From positions 1 to 63,420 of the forward strand of contig NZ_BLZO01000028.1 in the NCBI RefSeq assembly GCF_014132355.1: a stretch of 63,420 nucleotides of DNA, written 5' to 3'. The stretch is from Okeania sp. KiyG1. GTDB taxonomy: Bacteria; Cyanobacteriota; Cyanobacteriia; Cyanobacteriales; Microcoleaceae. Shown one piece after another: positions 27,200 through 37,263 of the stretch (position 1 is the first letter of the stretch; every line of letters starts with the position of its first letter). A model generated the notes under the pieces. That model searched no databases. It was given only the letters and a program-made list of their open reading frames with translations, and had not been told where the DNA came from. The position numbers and the translations under genes are program-made.

Positions 27200-27971
27200 C
27201 TTTTATTAGTTGTCGCTTCATAAAATCTCTTTGACTCGACCATCAATATAGAATATGGACTAAACTGATTACTAAGTTTGTTTTCAAATAGCACTATTTT
27301 TTATGTGAAGTCCGGAATAATAGTTGTCCATATCTGAAGTAAAGTAAAGTTGAATACACTTGATATTCAACTAGCCGAAAACTTACCTCCTAATTTTTTC
27401 CTCTATCCAAGACTCTATTATAAATTACATATCGGTTAGTCCTGTTAGATATTAAGAGTTAACAACCGTTGACCAAAATCTGTAATACCAATTTTATGTG
27501 AGGCTGCACGGATAATGGTGTTAGGTGTTAGGTGTAATACCAGTTTGATAAATATTTGTAACAAATAACTAGGCTACTTCTTAGGAGTCAGTCCTCAGTC
27601 CTCAGGAGTTGTATGGGAATGGCTTCAATATCATTTTTTAGGTGGGAACTTATCTTTTTGGCGTTGGTGAATCAAGCTATGAAACCTAAATTTTGCCAAA
27701 TATAAAATGTTTTTCAGTTAATAGTTAGGCCATCGCCATTAAAGCACAATCATAGCCGAAATCACCAACGCCATCTTTTTCTCTTGGTGCGCGTTCCGCA
27801 AGCAAGCTGGCCTCGTCGCGGGGTCGCACCGCTTAGTCAAAGGGACATCTCCTATAAAATCTCTTAATCAGCCAAATTATTCGTAACATTATTTGTTTAA
27901 AAATGATATAGTACCAATTTTATGTGAGGTGGCACAGAAGAATTATGAAATTTATTTTGACTGCGGGAGGA
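27200..27971. other. Gap with insertion-sequence left-end-like repeats
   Basis: ACCAATTTTATGTGAGG occurs near 27487 and again near 27911, just before the first tnpB right-end relic, so it may be the left end of the same element type. A short GTTAGGT tract lies near 27520. No gene is supported. An open stretch at 27893-28114 runs through the relic itself. Confidence 0.45.
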
Positions 27972-28136
27972 GCAGTGTCAGTCTGTGGAGCGCGCTTTTA
28001 GACCTGAAGGGAGTAAATCTCGTTTATGCGGGTGCTATGTTAGCGCAGCTCCTCCGGAGGAGGAAACAGAAAGCCCCTAACAGTGATGTTAAGGAATCCC
28101 GCGCTGTCTCGTAGAGCAGCGTCGGGAGGATGTCAA
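27972..28136 (+). mobile_element. Solo right end of an IS605/IS1341-type tnpB element, relic 1
   Basis: The segment from GCAGTGTCAGTCTGTGGAG to GGGAGGATGTCAA parallels 28447-28587 and ends with the hairpin CCCGCGCTGTCTCG / GAGCAGCGTCGGG plus AGGATGTCAA, the usual tnpB-element right end. No tnpB body precedes it. It probably derives from an internally deleted element and could still be an omega-RNA scaffold. Confidence 0.7.
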
Positions 28137-28220
28137 AACATAATCTTATCTAAGAGTGGTTTTAAGTTAGACCCTTGCAAATCAAGGTCAGTATATGTTT
28201 TTATTTTGGTCGCTGATCAT

Positions 28221-28250
28221 CTCCCGGTAAATCGAAGATTATACCGGGAG
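28221..28250 (-). repeat. Right-end hairpin like that of the 51.5-kb tnpB element
   Basis: Read on the minus strand it has the form CTCCCGGTA-loop-TACCGGGAG. The 52846-52875 hairpin is CTCCCGTTA-loop-TAACGGGAG with a nearly identical loop. The two differing stem positions change together and keep pairing. Confidence 0.65.
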
Positions 28251-28446
28251 TCCTAACTCGCTCCATTTTAATAGAGTTTTTTTATCTCAACGTTGGTTGA
28301 AGACCCGCGCTCTCCCGTTGGCGGAGGATGGTGGCGGCAGCTATTAGGGGAGCGTCGGGATGTTTGCGCAGCATTCCGGAGGAAAAACCAATCAATTTTG
28401 CGGCGCATGCCAATAGTGTGTTAATCTTAAGTAAGGCTGCTGGGCT

Positions 28447-28587
28447 AGCAGTGTCAGTCTGTGGAGCGACCGTAAGACCAGAAAGAGGTTTGGCCTCGGA
28501 GGCAGGTGCTAGGAAGCAGAAAGTCCTGAACCGCGAGGTTTAGGAATCCCGCGCTGTCTCGTGAGAGCAGCGTCGGGAGGATGTCAA
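28447..28587 (+). mobile_element. Solo right end with tnpB C-terminal tail, relic 2
   Basis: The frame running to TAG at 28541-28543 encodes a TnpB-like C-terminus: LSKAAGLAVSVCGATVRPER, then GLASEAGARKQKVLNREV. The right-end hairpin and GGGAGGATGTCAA follow. The region upstream is interrupted by a copy of the GCGCAGCATTCCG repeat (about 28363-28384). Only the tail of the gene is present, so this is a relic. Confidence 0.72.
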
Positions 28588-28596
28588 GTACTCACA

Positions 28597-29180
28597 TTAC
28601 CACAATCCTCTTACAGGAGGAGGTGGTGGTTGTGGTGGCCGTGTAATAGGTGGTGGTGGCTGAAGTGGTGGAAACTCTAAGGAAGGAGGACCCTGGAAAT
28701 TGTATGTGGGTAACTGAACTTCTACCCGTTCATAATTATAATCTGGGATGACTTTAAAAAAAGTCTATACAACCACAAGGGTCTTCAGGATCGTCATTCT
28801 TTTTGCCGACAATTGCATAGACCCGCATTCCAGGTACTAGACCTGCTATTTCTATTCTATGTCTAGGAGAAAAAAAATAGAGTTCGTAGTTGACCACGTT
28901 CCTCTTCAGGAATTGTGACATAAGTGGGTTCACCATCATTAGGTGCAATGCCCGGAATACCTAATTCGGCTTCTTCATCTACTAGAATTGTGACTACATT
29001 ACCGATAATACCTTTAACATAACCAACAATCTCCATTTGATTTGCTCCCCCTGCTCTAGTTCTTTCCCTTTGGGCAACTTTCTCATTTTCAGGAGCAGCG
29101 ATCGCTGGATAAATTGTTCCAAATGTAATTAACATTGACAAGCAACCACTTGCCAAGTTTGTATATTTTGGAAGACGCAT
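28597..29180 (-). pseudogene. Secreted protein with proline-rich tail, two homopolymer frameshifts
   Basis: Three frames join into one protein of about 195 residues. It starts with a signal peptide (MRLPKYTNLASGCLSMLITF, then a TIYPAIAAP cleavage region). A globular part follows, with MEIVGYVKGIIGNVVTILVD, YVTIPEEERGQL and IEIAGLVPGMRVYAIVGKK. After DPCGCID comes a tail ending PPPPITRPPQPPPPPVRGLW. Frame is lost at a T8 run (A8 at 28870-28877 on the plus strand) and a T7 run (28756-28762). Removing one T from each restores it. Both lesions being in T runs suggests base-calling error or transcriptional slippage rather than random decay. The family is not recognised, and export to the periplasm is likely. 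Confidence 0.7.
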
Positions 29181-29321
29181 GACTACCTCACCAAATTTTG
29201 TCTAAGTGTCTAAGTTAAATTCTGTTTTCACAGGTTTAACTGGACATTGATTAATTGATTGGTTATTTTTATAACAACCTCATCAGGAGCTTACCACCAA
29301 GGCTTATTTTTGGCAAGTAAT

Positions 29322-29356
29322 TTCAGTTATCAGTTATCAGTTATCAGTTATCAGTA
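29322..29356. repeat. STRR microsatellite, heptamer TCAGTTA
   Basis: Four to five tandem copies of the TCAGTTA heptamer lie between the secreted-protein and membrane-protein genes. The same heptamer is at 21551-21942, 37147-37190 and 44110-44128. Confidence 0.88.
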
Positions 29357-29511
29357 CCTCTGACAATAAGGAAGCTTGACATAAGGAATAGTCTCTTTTT
29401 TTTATCCCTTTAAAAAGGGAGGCGCATACCCACAATTTTTCGGTAATTGGCAAGTAAATTTATTGTATATATTAGTAGAGTTTTTTTCTGTTATTGCCAT
29501 TGGGGTGTATC

Positions 29512-29603
29512 TCATATTTACAAAAATACTTTTTTCCTATTTCCTATTCCCTGTTCCCTAAAAGCGATAAATTTTTGGCTTTCTTCAAAACTGAGATGCA
29601 CCC
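29512..29603. repeat. GGGTGCATCTCA-family MITE
   Basis: The ends are GGGTGTATCTCA and TGAGATGCACCC, with the interior AAAAGCGATAAATTTTTGGC shared with 22788-22907. It ends 3 bp before the stop codon at 29607. Confidence 0.87.
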
Positions 29604-29606
29604 TTA

Positions 29607-30041
29607 CTAATTAGCATTTTCTTCTGATTTAATTTTTTTTTCTTCAGGCATATATTCTTCAATATTAATAGATTCTAATCCCTTAGCTTCGACCAATTTA
29701 AACATCGATCCTAATTGTACCCAAATCAATAAAGCCGTTGGAAATACTACTACTGCACCTATGACAATAGATAACCACTCAACAATATTAAAAGTAGAAA
29801 GACTAGCTGATACACATAAAAAGATAAATAAAGTCATGCTCAAATAAGCAGTAATAAGATTAGGTGTTTGATAACCTATTTGTTTTTGAGAGACTTTACT
29901 TTTTAGCCATAGTGTTAATTTATACTCCAACATATCTTTAAAAATAATTCCCAAGATAATAGAGAAAAATAATGTTAACTCAATGACTGTGTAGACAGGA
30001 AAATCAAAAAAAGTATTACTGTACATTTTGTTTAACCACAA
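29607..30041 (-). CDS. Small inner-membrane protein, unknown
   Basis: About 140 residues with three hydrophobic segments: VYTVIELTLFFSIILGIIF (about 17-35), LITAYLSMTLFIFLCVSASL (about 63-82) and WLSIVIGAVVVFPTALLIWV (about 90-109). A charged cytoplasmic tail ends EEYMPEEKKIKSEENAN. The frame opens at a TTG (30041), but the ATG at 30026 (MYSNTFFDFPVY) is the likelier start and gives 139 residues. No family is recognised and there is no operon partner. A MITE ends three bases after its stop. Confidence 0.72.
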   Translation of the reverse strand: MWLNKMYSNTFFDFPVYTVIELTLFFSIILGIIFKDMLEYKLTLWLKSKVSQKQIGYQTPNLITAYLSMTLFIFLCVSASLSTFNIVEWLSIVIGAVVVFPTALLIWVQLGSMFKLVEAKGLESINIEEYMPEEKKIKSEENAN

Positions 30042-30136
30042 ATATTAACAGTTGTAAATCATATCATATTTGTAGCGTTCGAGAAGACACAATTTTTTTA
30101 GTCAAGAATTAAAAATAATAAGAATAAAAACAATTA

Positions 30137-30368
30137 GTAAGCATTCAGCTATTAGCATTTCCTACGGAATGCTCCGCAAACAGCTATCAGCTTTTATTTG
30201 AATCAAGCAAAGACTAAGGTTAGCTGACAGAAATATTTCATTTCCTGCGGAATGCTACGCAAACATAACTTTTAATTCTCCTTGACTACTAATTCCTTCT
30301 TCCAACATAATGAGTTAATAATTCATAGCTGATAGCTGATAGCTGATAGCTGACGGCTGAATGCTTAC
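30137..30368. repeat. GTAAGCATT-family MITE
   Basis: A 232-bp element with ends GTAAGCATTCAGC and GGCTGAATGCTTAC. It holds two internal copies of the CTGCGGAATGCT-CGCAAAC sub-repeat and tandem TAGCTGA heptamers near the right end. Its core matches 6092-6295. Confidence 0.88.
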
Positions 30369-30479
30369 AACAATTATATGGAATCAGTCTGACAAAACAG
30401 GTCAATCAATATTGATTCAACCTGAAGTCATATTATGATTCTGTATTTTCACCCTGTTATAACTAAATTAATCCATAAT

Positions 30480-30665
30480 TAAGCATTCAGCATTTCCGTT
30501 TGTCATGCTGCGCAAACAGATGCATGAACGTAATATACTAATGTAAGCTTGTTACCTTTTTATTTCCTGGGGAATGCTGCATAAAAATAATTTTGAATTC
30601 TCCTTCTAATATAATAAGTTAATAACTGATAGCTGAATGCTGACTGCTGAATGCTGAATGCTTAC
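30480..30665. repeat. GTAAGCATT-family MITE
   Basis: The element starts TAAGCATTCAGCATTTCC and ends TGAATGCTTAC. The interior shares TTTGTCATGCT and TTTTGAATTCTCCTTCTAA with the copy at 49847-50050. It ends 8 bp before the gmk stop codon. Confidence 0.85.
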
Positions 30666-30673
30666 AAATAATT

Positions 30674-31225
30674 TCAGTCAAACAATACTTTTTCCAAACT
30701 TTGCAAAGCCATTTCTAAGTTATCATTTATCAGTTGTACATCAAACTCTTCTGCCGCTTCCACCTCTTTAGTTGCCCTTTCTAGACGCTTAACGATCGCC
30801 TCTTCCGAATCATGTCCCCTACCCCGCAATCTTTTTTCCAATTCAGTCATAGAAGGAGGTAAAATAAAAATACGCAATGCTTCTGGAAAAGTCTGTCTAA
30901 TTTGTCTTGCCCCTTGTACCTCAATCTCCAATAATACTAATTTACCTTGTTTAATATTTTCAATAACTGGTAGACGTGGCGTGCCATAAAAATTACCTGC
31001 AAACTCAGCCCATTCTAATAAATCTTGAGTTTCAATCATTTGTTGAAATTTATCGCGGTCTACAAAGTAATAGCTTTCTCCTTCTACTTCCCCAGGTCGA
31101 GGACAACGAGTAGTCATAGAAATAGATAAAACTAATTCTGGATGACGTTGTAAGAGAGATTTTACCAAAGTCCCCTTACCTACACCGCTAGGTCCTGTTA
31201 AAACAATTAATTTACCAGTTTGCAT
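30674..31225 (-). CDS. gmk: Guanylate kinase
   Basis: A 183-residue enzyme converting GMP and ATP to GDP and ADP in purine nucleotide synthesis. The P-loop is [11 protein letters not shown] (residues 10-20). The GMP-binding region includes [20 protein letters not shown] and [14 protein letters not shown], and the lid follows with [20 protein letters not shown]. Length and order match bacterial Gmk. ATG at 31225 is the start. It lies 86 bp downstream of remA on the same strand, a gmk-remA neighbourhood also known in other bacteria, so co-transcription is likely. Confidence 0.96.
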   Translation of the reverse strand: MQTGKLIVLTGPSGVGKGTLVKSLLQRHPELVLSISMTTRCPRPGEVEGESYYFVDRDKFQQMIETQDLLEWAEFAGNFYGTPRLPVIENIKQGKLVLLEIEVQGARQIRQTFPEALRIFILPPSMTELEKRLRGRGHDSEEAIVKRLERATKEVEAAEEFDVQLINDNLEMALQSLEKVLFD

Positions 31226-31311
31226 AAATTTTTATCCCATTACAAGCGAGCATAACTAAACTTTTAGTTATTAATAACAAATTCTGGAAAATTAAACATT
31301 AATTACTACAA

Positions 31312-31572
31312 TTAACTGTCCTTATTGTTATTATTAAATATAAATCGATGTGCCACTGTCTCAGGCTGAATTGCCGAAAGAATAATATGATTAGAATCTG
31401 TAATAATCACTGCCCTGGTACGCCGACCATAAGTAGCATCAATTAATTGGCCTCTTTCCTTGCCATCGCTAATCATTCGCTTGATCGGGGCAGACTCTGG
31501 ACTAACAATTGCAACGACTCTATTCGCAGAAACTATATTACCAAAACCAATATTAATTAACTGGATATCCAT
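31312..31572 (-). CDS. remA: RemA-family (DUF370) DNA-binding regulator
   Basis: An 86-residue protein starting [20 protein letters not shown] and continuing with [11 protein letters not shown] and [20 protein letters not shown], the conserved RemA/DUF370 pattern. In Bacillus RemA is a ring-forming DNA-binding activator of matrix genes. The cyanobacterial role is not established. The usual NIGFGN and GRRTRAVI blocks are intact. It is upstream of gmk on the same strand with an 86-bp gap. Confidence 0.92.
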   Translation of the reverse strand: MDIQLINIGFGNIVSANRVVAIVSPESAPIKRMISDGKERGQLIDATYGRRTRAVIITDSNHIILSAIQPETVAHRFIFNNNNKDS

Positions 31573-31758
31573 GAAACATTATGCAACTCATATATACAAA
31601 CTAAAGTTTTTCAGCTATTAAGAAGAAAATACATAAAAATCTTTATTCATTAAATCAGACTTTTAAGTCAAGTCTAAATCTGTCATTATAGAAGTAATAA
31701 ATGTTTATAGTTATGAATAATTCTCAAACCTGCTCGATCAAATAATTGGTGTTTATAC

Positions 31759-31851
31759 TATAGTAGTTTAACTTAAAAATGAGACGTTTTTTAGTCTGAA
31801 ACTCCCTCATAGCAAGAAAGCTTTGTCTCAATCTAAAGTTAAATGACTATA
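31759..31851. repeat. TATAGT-TTTAACTT MITE, intact copy
   Basis: A 93-bp element with ends TATAGTAGTTTAACTT and AAGTTAAATGACTATA. It contains GAGACGTTTTTTAGTCTGAA and CCCTCATAGCAAGAAAGC. A reverse-complement copy at 60988-61292 is split by another MITE. A diverged end lies near 53050-53080. Confidence 0.88.
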
Positions 31852-32057
31852 AATATTTTTATTGAGAGCAGAGAAGGAGGGAAAATAATTAATCTTTATT
31901 TGTCAACCAAACTTGATATTATAAGTCTCTAAATTTACATGAAAAAAGCAATAAAAATTATTTAAAGATTGTCGCCTGAAAAATAAAAAATCCTATTTTT
32001 AGACACTAAATTTATATCATAGTTTTTTCACTTTGAATTTTTAACTTAAAGCTAACT

Positions 32058-33806
32058 GTGCAACCTGTTGACTATACAACTCTCATAGCTTCATGTTCTG
32101 AACTCCGTGCTAAATGGCTACCAGCACGTTTAGAGCAGGTATATCAGCGCGATCGCTTTACCATTAGTATTGCTCTGCGAACTCTCAAAAAACGTGGTTG
32201 GCTGGACATTTCCTGGCATCCCCAAGGGGCCCGTATTTGTATTAGTGAGCCTCCACCTCGCGCCCCTGATACTTTTACTTTTAGTCAACAATTACGACAC
32301 CAGCTAGGGGGACTAGCTTTAATTGCTATTGTTGAAGTTTCTCCTTGGGAAAGGGTACTGGACTTCCAATTTGCGAAACGTCCTGGAGAAGCACCTCTAT
32401 GGCATCTTTATGTGGAAGTTATGACCAAGTACAGCAATGTTATTCTGACCACTGCGGATAATCTGGTTGTTACCTGTGCCCATCAAGTGAATAGTCAACA
32501 GTCTAGTCTTCGTCAAATTCAAACTGGTCAACCTTATGAACTTCCCCCTTCTCTGACTAACCCTATTCCTAATTTGCAAGAAACGCAACAGCAATGGCAA
32601 GAAAGAATTAGTTTAATACCTGGTGTATTGTGGCGAAATTTAATTAAAAATTACCGTGGCCTCAGTAAGGCTTTAGTACAGCCAATGATTGAAGCTTTAG
32701 GACTAGACCCTCAACAGTCTACTGATGACCTTAGTGCTTCGGACTGGCAAAAATTATTTAAAAATTGGCAAGAATGGTTAAAAAATCTGGAGGATTCAAA
32801 ATTTTATCCTGGTTGGACAGAAAATGGATACACTGTAACGGGTTGGTTAAGTGTAGAATCTGTTGATACTGTCCAGGAATTACTGGATGGTTATTATACT
32901 GGACAGCTGAATCAGCAAGAGTTTAGTCAACTATATCATCAAATTAGCCAAAAACTTAAAAATATTACGGCTAAGTTACAGCTAAAGGCTGATACTTTTA
33001 GCGAACGTTTAGACCAGTCGGAAGGGGCAGAATTTTTGCGATCGCAAGCTGATTTACTTATGGCCAATCTCCACGAATGGCGACCGGGGATGAGGGCTAT
33101 TACTCTCTGTGACTTTGAAACGGGGGAACCGATGGTCATCAAGTTAGATCCAGAGAAAAATGCGGTGCAAAATGCCCAAAGTCTTTATAAAAAGCACCAA
33201 AAGTTGAAACGGGCGCGTGTAGCAGTCGAACCCCTTTTAGCGACAGTCCAAGGGGAAATTGATTATTTGGAGCAAGTGGAAGCTTTTTTATCTCAGTTAG
33301 ATACTTACCAAACTCCAGAAGATTTACGCACTCTTGAAGAGATTCGGGATGAGTTAATTCAGCAAGCTTACCTTAAAGCTCCAGAACATCATCACCAAGA
33401 TAATAAAAAGGATACAGAATTTTACCGTTATGAAACTCCTGGTGGATTTGAATTATTGGTTGGCCGTAATAATCGTCAAAATGATTTGTTAACTTTTCGG
33501 GTGGCGGGAGATTATGATTTGTGGTTTCATACTCAAGAAATTCCTGGCAGTCATGTTTTGTTGCGACTGGATGCTGGTGCAATACCAGATGAAGTTGATT
33601 TACAGTTTGTTGCAGATATCAGTGCCTTTTATAGTCGTGCCCGTCAGAGTGAAATAGTCCCAGTTATTTATACTAAACCTAAGTTTGTTTATAAACCCAA
33701 GGGTGCTAAACCTGGTATGGTTGTATATAAGCAAGAACAGGTTTTTTGGGGTAAACCACAAAGAGCTGAAACCCATATTGCACAATTAATTGGGATACAA
33801 AATTAA
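32058..33806 (+). CDS. rqcH: Rqc2/RqcH homolog, NFACT ribosome-quality-control factor
   Basis: A 582-residue NFACT-family protein (older name fibronectin-binding protein). In bacteria RqcH binds stalled 50S subunits with peptidyl-tRNA and recruits tRNA-Ala to add degron tails. The NFACT-N domain runs to about residue 240, starting QPVDYTTLIASCSELRAKWL. A coiled-coil middle follows (about 270-430), then the NFACT-R domain from about 455 with FELLVGRNNRQNDLLTFRVA, DLWFHTQEIPGSHVLLR and YTKPKFVYKPKGAKPGMVVY. The N-terminal helix-hairpin-helix region looks reduced. The start is a GTG at 32058. It is a single gene, followed by a candidate small RNA and terminator. Confidence 0.93.
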   Translation: MQPVDYTTLIASCSELRAKWLPARLEQVYQRDRFTISIALRTLKKRGWLDISWHPQGARICISEPPPRAPDTFTFSQQLRHQLGGLALIAIVEVSPWERVLDFQFAKRPGEAPLWHLYVEVMTKYSNVILTTADNLVVTCAHQVNSQQSSLRQIQTGQPYELPPSLTNPIPNLQETQQQWQERISLIPGVLWRNLIKNYRGLSKALVQPMIEALGLDPQQSTDDLSASDWQKLFKNWQEWLKNLEDSKFYPGWTENGYTVTGWLSVESVDTVQELLDGYYTGQLNQQEFSQLYHQISQKLKNITAKLQLKADTFSERLDQSEGAEFLRSQADLLMANLHEWRPGMRAITLCDFETGEPMVIKLDPEKNAVQNAQSLYKKHQKLKRARVAVEPLLATVQGEIDYLEQVEAFLSQLDTYQTPEDLRTLEEIRDELIQQAYLKAPEHHHQDNKKDTEFYRYETPGGFELLVGRNNRQNDLLTFRVAGDYDLWFHTQEIPGSHVLLRLDAGAIPDEVDLQFVADISAFYSRARQSEIVPVIYTKPKFVYKPKGAKPGMVVYKQEQVFWGKPQRAETHIAQLIGIQN

Positions 33807-33844
33807 AATTTTTTCTAGAAATTGCTCAATAGTTTGTTACAATT

Positions 33845-33955
33845 AGTGATATAAACATTGTGAGATATATAACCCGCAAATCGCTGCGAACTTGGGAATG
33901 CGTAGCTGCTTGCTTGTTAATCTCGCAGAAATAACAACGGAAAATAATTTTACTT
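33845..33955 (+). ncRNA. Candidate structured small RNA downstream of rqcH
   Basis: Between rqcH and a dead tnpB there is a GC-richer island in AT-rich DNA. It has local pairings such as CGCA-AATCGC-TGCG and a TATAAA box-like hexamer near 33851, and ends in a strong terminator (33956-33987). It does not show tRNA, 4.5S or Yfr1 hallmarks. A 6S-type RNA or a long rqcH 3' end are alternatives. Boundaries are approximate. Confidence 0.35.
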
Positions 33956-33987
33956 AGACCTGCTTGACAAAGTTGGTCTTTTTTTTT
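33956..33987 (+). terminator. Intrinsic terminator
   Basis: The stem AGACC-TG-CTT pairs with AAG-TT-GGTCT around a GACA loop, followed by a run of nine T. Confidence 0.82.
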
Positions 33988-34533
33988 GTCCTCTATTGAA
34001 AAGGTGATAGTGGTTTTTAATATAGACGGACTCCACTAGCCAAAGTATTCTGGGACTCCATAACCCAAAATAATTTTGTAGTCTACTTAAACGTTAAATG
34101 AAAAGCGCTGTAATTTAAAAGCAGTTTATTCACTTCAAAAAAAGTTTGAATCTCCGAGCGAGGAGTTTTTGTCTAGGCTAGAGTCTTTATTAAAATAGGA
34201 GAGCTTAGGTCGCAAATAAGTTTTAGCGTTAAGCTAAATAACGATAATGAATTACAGCATAAAAAAGCATTTTGTAACACAAGGTAATCTGAATGTATAA
34301 TAAACGTTTTACATAAATATAGTCATATATACTCAAGTCAAGTCAAATATCTTAAATCTTTATGTACTGTATAATACGCGACGAAATTGTAGTCAAAAAT
34401 TAATCACTATATTATAAGGAACTTTCATAGTACAATCAAACCAATAAATTAGACTAAGTAAAATGACCAAGGATTAATTGGAAGTCAATAAATTCAAAAT
34501 TTTCACATAAATAATTATTAAATAAACTGATTA
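33988..34533. other. AT-rich gap upstream of dead tnpB
   Basis: Contains a small hairpin CTCC-GAGCGA-GGAG followed by T5 near 34152-34172, terminator-like. The element's left end should lie here but is not identifiable. No gene is supported. Confidence 0.4.
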
Positions 34534-35752
34534 ATGAGATTAGTAGAAAGACATATTATTCAACCAAATCATCGGTTTTATCAATCCATAGACCGACTGT
34601 GTTTCTTCTCAAAAAATCTCTATAACTATGCCAATTATCTAATTCGTCAATCATTTATATATAAGCGAATCTATCGCCACTATAACGACATTCAAAAAAC
34701 CTTACAACATACTGAAGTATATAAAGCTTTGCCCGCCAAAGTATCTCAACAAATATTGATGGTTCTAGACCGGAACTGGAGAAGTTTTTTGGCTGCTAAT
34801 AAAATCGCTAAAGACAAAGAAGACAAGTTTTTAGGTCGTCCCAAACTTCCCAAATATAAAAACAAAGAAACAGGAAGAAATTTGTTAGTATATACAAATC
34901 AGGCTCTGAGTAAACCGCAACTAAAACAAGGAATAATTAATCCCAGTCAAACCCAAATATATCTAAAAACAAAAATTGATAGCTCTAAAATTAAACAAGT
35001 TAGGATAGTTCCTCGACTTAATCATTATGTCATAGAAGTCATCTATGAAGCAGTAGCAAAAAACTATCAGTTAGAAGAAAATAACAGAGCAAGTATTGAT
35101 ATAGGATTAAACAACCTAGCTACATTAACATTCAATCAAGCAGGAATCAAACCAATCTTGATAAATGGCAGACCGTTGAAATCAATCAATCAATACTATA
35201 ACAAAGTCAGAGGAAATCTCCAAGCTGTGCTGCCGGAAAATCAATCAAGTAAGAGGCTAAAAAAACTGTGTAAGAAAAGATAATTCAAAATAAATGATTA
35301 TCTTGCGTATTGCATCTCGTTTGATTATTGATACCCTAATTAAAGAAAAAATAGGAAGTCTAATAATTGGCCAAAATGATAATTGGAAACATAAAATTAA
35401 CTTAGGAAAAAGAAACAATCAAAACTTTGTTCAAATTCCCCATAAAAAGTTAATATAAATGTTATCATATAAAGCCGAAATGGCAGGAATTAAGGTGATT
35501 TCAACCGAAGAGTCTTATACATCAAAAGCAAGTTTCATCGATAATGATTTAATTCCTATATATAAGCATGGGGAGAAAAACAAATCAAAATTTAGCGGAA
35601 AAAGGGTGAAACGAGGTTTGTATCGCACAGGTGGTGGAAGATTAATTAATGCCGATGTTAACGGTTCTTTGAACATTATGAAAAAAGCAGTCCCAAATGC
35701 TTTTAGCTATGGGATAGAGAAGCCAGTGCGTTGGGCGGGTCCCCCGACTTGA
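34534..35752 (+). pseudogene. tnpB: IS1341-type TnpB, inactivated
   Basis: Pieces of one TnpB nuclease. The first piece (34534-35283) carries the N-terminal region, the first RuvC aspartate in SIDIGLNNLATLTF, and stops at TAA 35281-35283. Similarity resumes as KINDYL, then shifts frame near 35305 to IASRLIIDTLIKEKIG. Another in-frame TAA stands at about 35456-35458 where homologs have the glutamate of F-x-E-M. The final piece (35459-35752) has VISTEESYTSKASF and GGRLINADVNGSLNIMKK (last aspartate). Two nonsense changes and one shift mean it is dead. The shifts are not in long homopolymers, unlike other broken genes here. Confidence 0.85.
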
Positions 35753-35881
35753 AGCAACTGGCGTGGTGTTGTAGTTCACCCAGTCAGGGTGACACCTGCA
35801 AAATAAGGATATGTCATATTTGACCATATTTTTATGAACTATGATTAACGTTTAAAGTCTTATATTTGATTGGTAATAACT

Positions 35882-36685
35882 ATGTCACAACAGAGTCTAA
35901 TCACAGTCAACAAAAATGGACAATACGGTCGGCAAAATTTTATATCTCCACCAAAATTGGATCTTGAGGTTGTCAACCAGGAACTTGCCCAAGCAGATGC
36001 TCATACTCTGGTTAAGTGGGGATATGCAACCTTTAGAGAAGGTTTAGTTATGAGTACCAGTTTTGGTATCCAGGCTGCTGTTATGTTACATCTAGTTACA
36101 ACCGTTGTACCTAATATTCCTGTCATTTGGATTGATACAGGATATTTACCCGCCGAAACTTATAGATTTGCTGAAGAGTTGACCGAACGACTGAGGCTTA
36201 ATCTTAAAGTATATCAATCTTCAATTAGTCCAGCTAGAATGGAAGCTCTACATGGCCGACTTTGGGCTGAGAATAATGCTGATGCTCTGAACCGCTATGA
36301 CCAAATTCGCAAAGTAGAACCTATGCAAAGAGCGTTAAAAGAGTTAGGTGCTCAAGCTTGGTTGGCTGGCCTACGGAAAGACCAAACTGACCACCGCAAG
36401 AGTCTGAACCGCATTGGTCAGCAATCGGGAATATATAAGATTTTACCTATATTAAGTTGGAATGCCAGGGATATATACCAATATTTGACTGCTTACGATT
36501 TGCCTTATCATCCATTTTTCGATTTGGGTTATACTACTGTGGGAGATTGGCATTCTAGTCGCCCCTTGACTATGGAAGATGAGAATGAACGGGATACTCG
36601 TTTTCATGGTCTTAAGCAGGAGTGCGGACTACATTTACCTCAGACAGATGGACAAGCTCAAAGTTTAGATTCTAGTTCTTTGTAA
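35882..36685 (+). CDS. cysH: Phosphoadenylyl/adenylyl-sulfate reductase
   Basis: A 267-residue thioredoxin-dependent reductase forming sulfite in assimilatory sulfate reduction. [13 protein letters not shown] is the PP-loop-type nucleotide motif, [20 protein letters not shown] the substrate strand, and the C-terminal ECGLH holds the catalytic cysteine. The extra Cys pairs of [4Fe-4S] APS reductases are absent: only the terminal cysteine is seen, so PAPS is the likely substrate. The chosen start is ATG 35882 ([16 protein letters not shown]). A TTG four codons earlier is also open. It stands alone, in the right-hand flank of the dead tnpB. Confidence 0.94.
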   Translation: MSQQSLITVNKNGQYGRQNFISPPKLDLEVVNQELAQADAHTLVKWGYATFREGLVMSTSFGIQAAVMLHLVTTVVPNIPVIWIDTGYLPAETYRFAEELTERLRLNLKVYQSSISPARMEALHGRLWAENNADALNRYDQIRKVEPMQRALKELGAQAWLAGLRKDQTDHRKSLNRIGQQSGIYKILPILSWNARDIYQYLTAYDLPYHPFFDLGYTTVGDWHSSRPLTMEDENERDTRFHGLKQECGLHLPQTDGQAQSLDSSSL

Positions 36686-37263
36686 TTAATAATCTATCAG
36701 CTATTCTCAGTGAGTTAGGAGTAGGGTAGTGTTCAATAATTAATAATTAATAATTAATAATTAATTATTAGGACTTGCTGATTAAATCTCAAAGCACTGC
36801 TAAATAAAGGTAAGTGCCTTTTTATAATCGAAAAAAGTGTGCCTGTTTCAATTCACTTACCCTCAAAAAATGAGAATTTTGGGGTGAGGGGGGGCAGAAA
36901 AATCAAAGAACAATTATTCCTCCTACTTTCTCTGTCTTCCCATCCTCCCCTACACTTTGCTTTATTGGGTTGAAATCTCTGGAGTTATATTATCTTCAGA
37001 TCGGCCTTGAATAAATAAAATTTAAGAATTGAAAGTAAGGGAGAAATAAATTCTACATTCTCTAATTTTTTCCTTACTTCTATCCTCTTATTTCCTGACT
37101 CCTCCCTAATTATTTATCTTTTTCTTTTGGGTTTAATACCCCACCGTCATTTCAGTTATCAGTTATCAGTTATCAGTTATCAATTATCAGTACCTCTGTC
37201 TGTTTGCGCAGCATTCCGCAGGAAAGTCAGAGACTTGAAATATTGAACTTTATTTTTTTTTAT
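36686..37263. other. Repeat-rich gap after cysH
   Basis: Contains a TTAATAA heptamer tract (36736-36768) and a diverged, inverted member of the AGGGTTTGCTGAA family (about 36770-36980, starting GGACTTGCTGATTAAATC). A GGGTTTAATACCCCACCGTC fragment lies near 37128. TCAGTTA heptamers (37147-37190) and one CTGTTTGCGCAGCATTCCG sub-repeat (37199-37226) follow. No gene. Confidence 0.6.

Noticed and set aside
27893-28114. 73-codon ORF
   Set aside because: Overlaps a solo tnpB right end; not protein-like and ends inside the relic.
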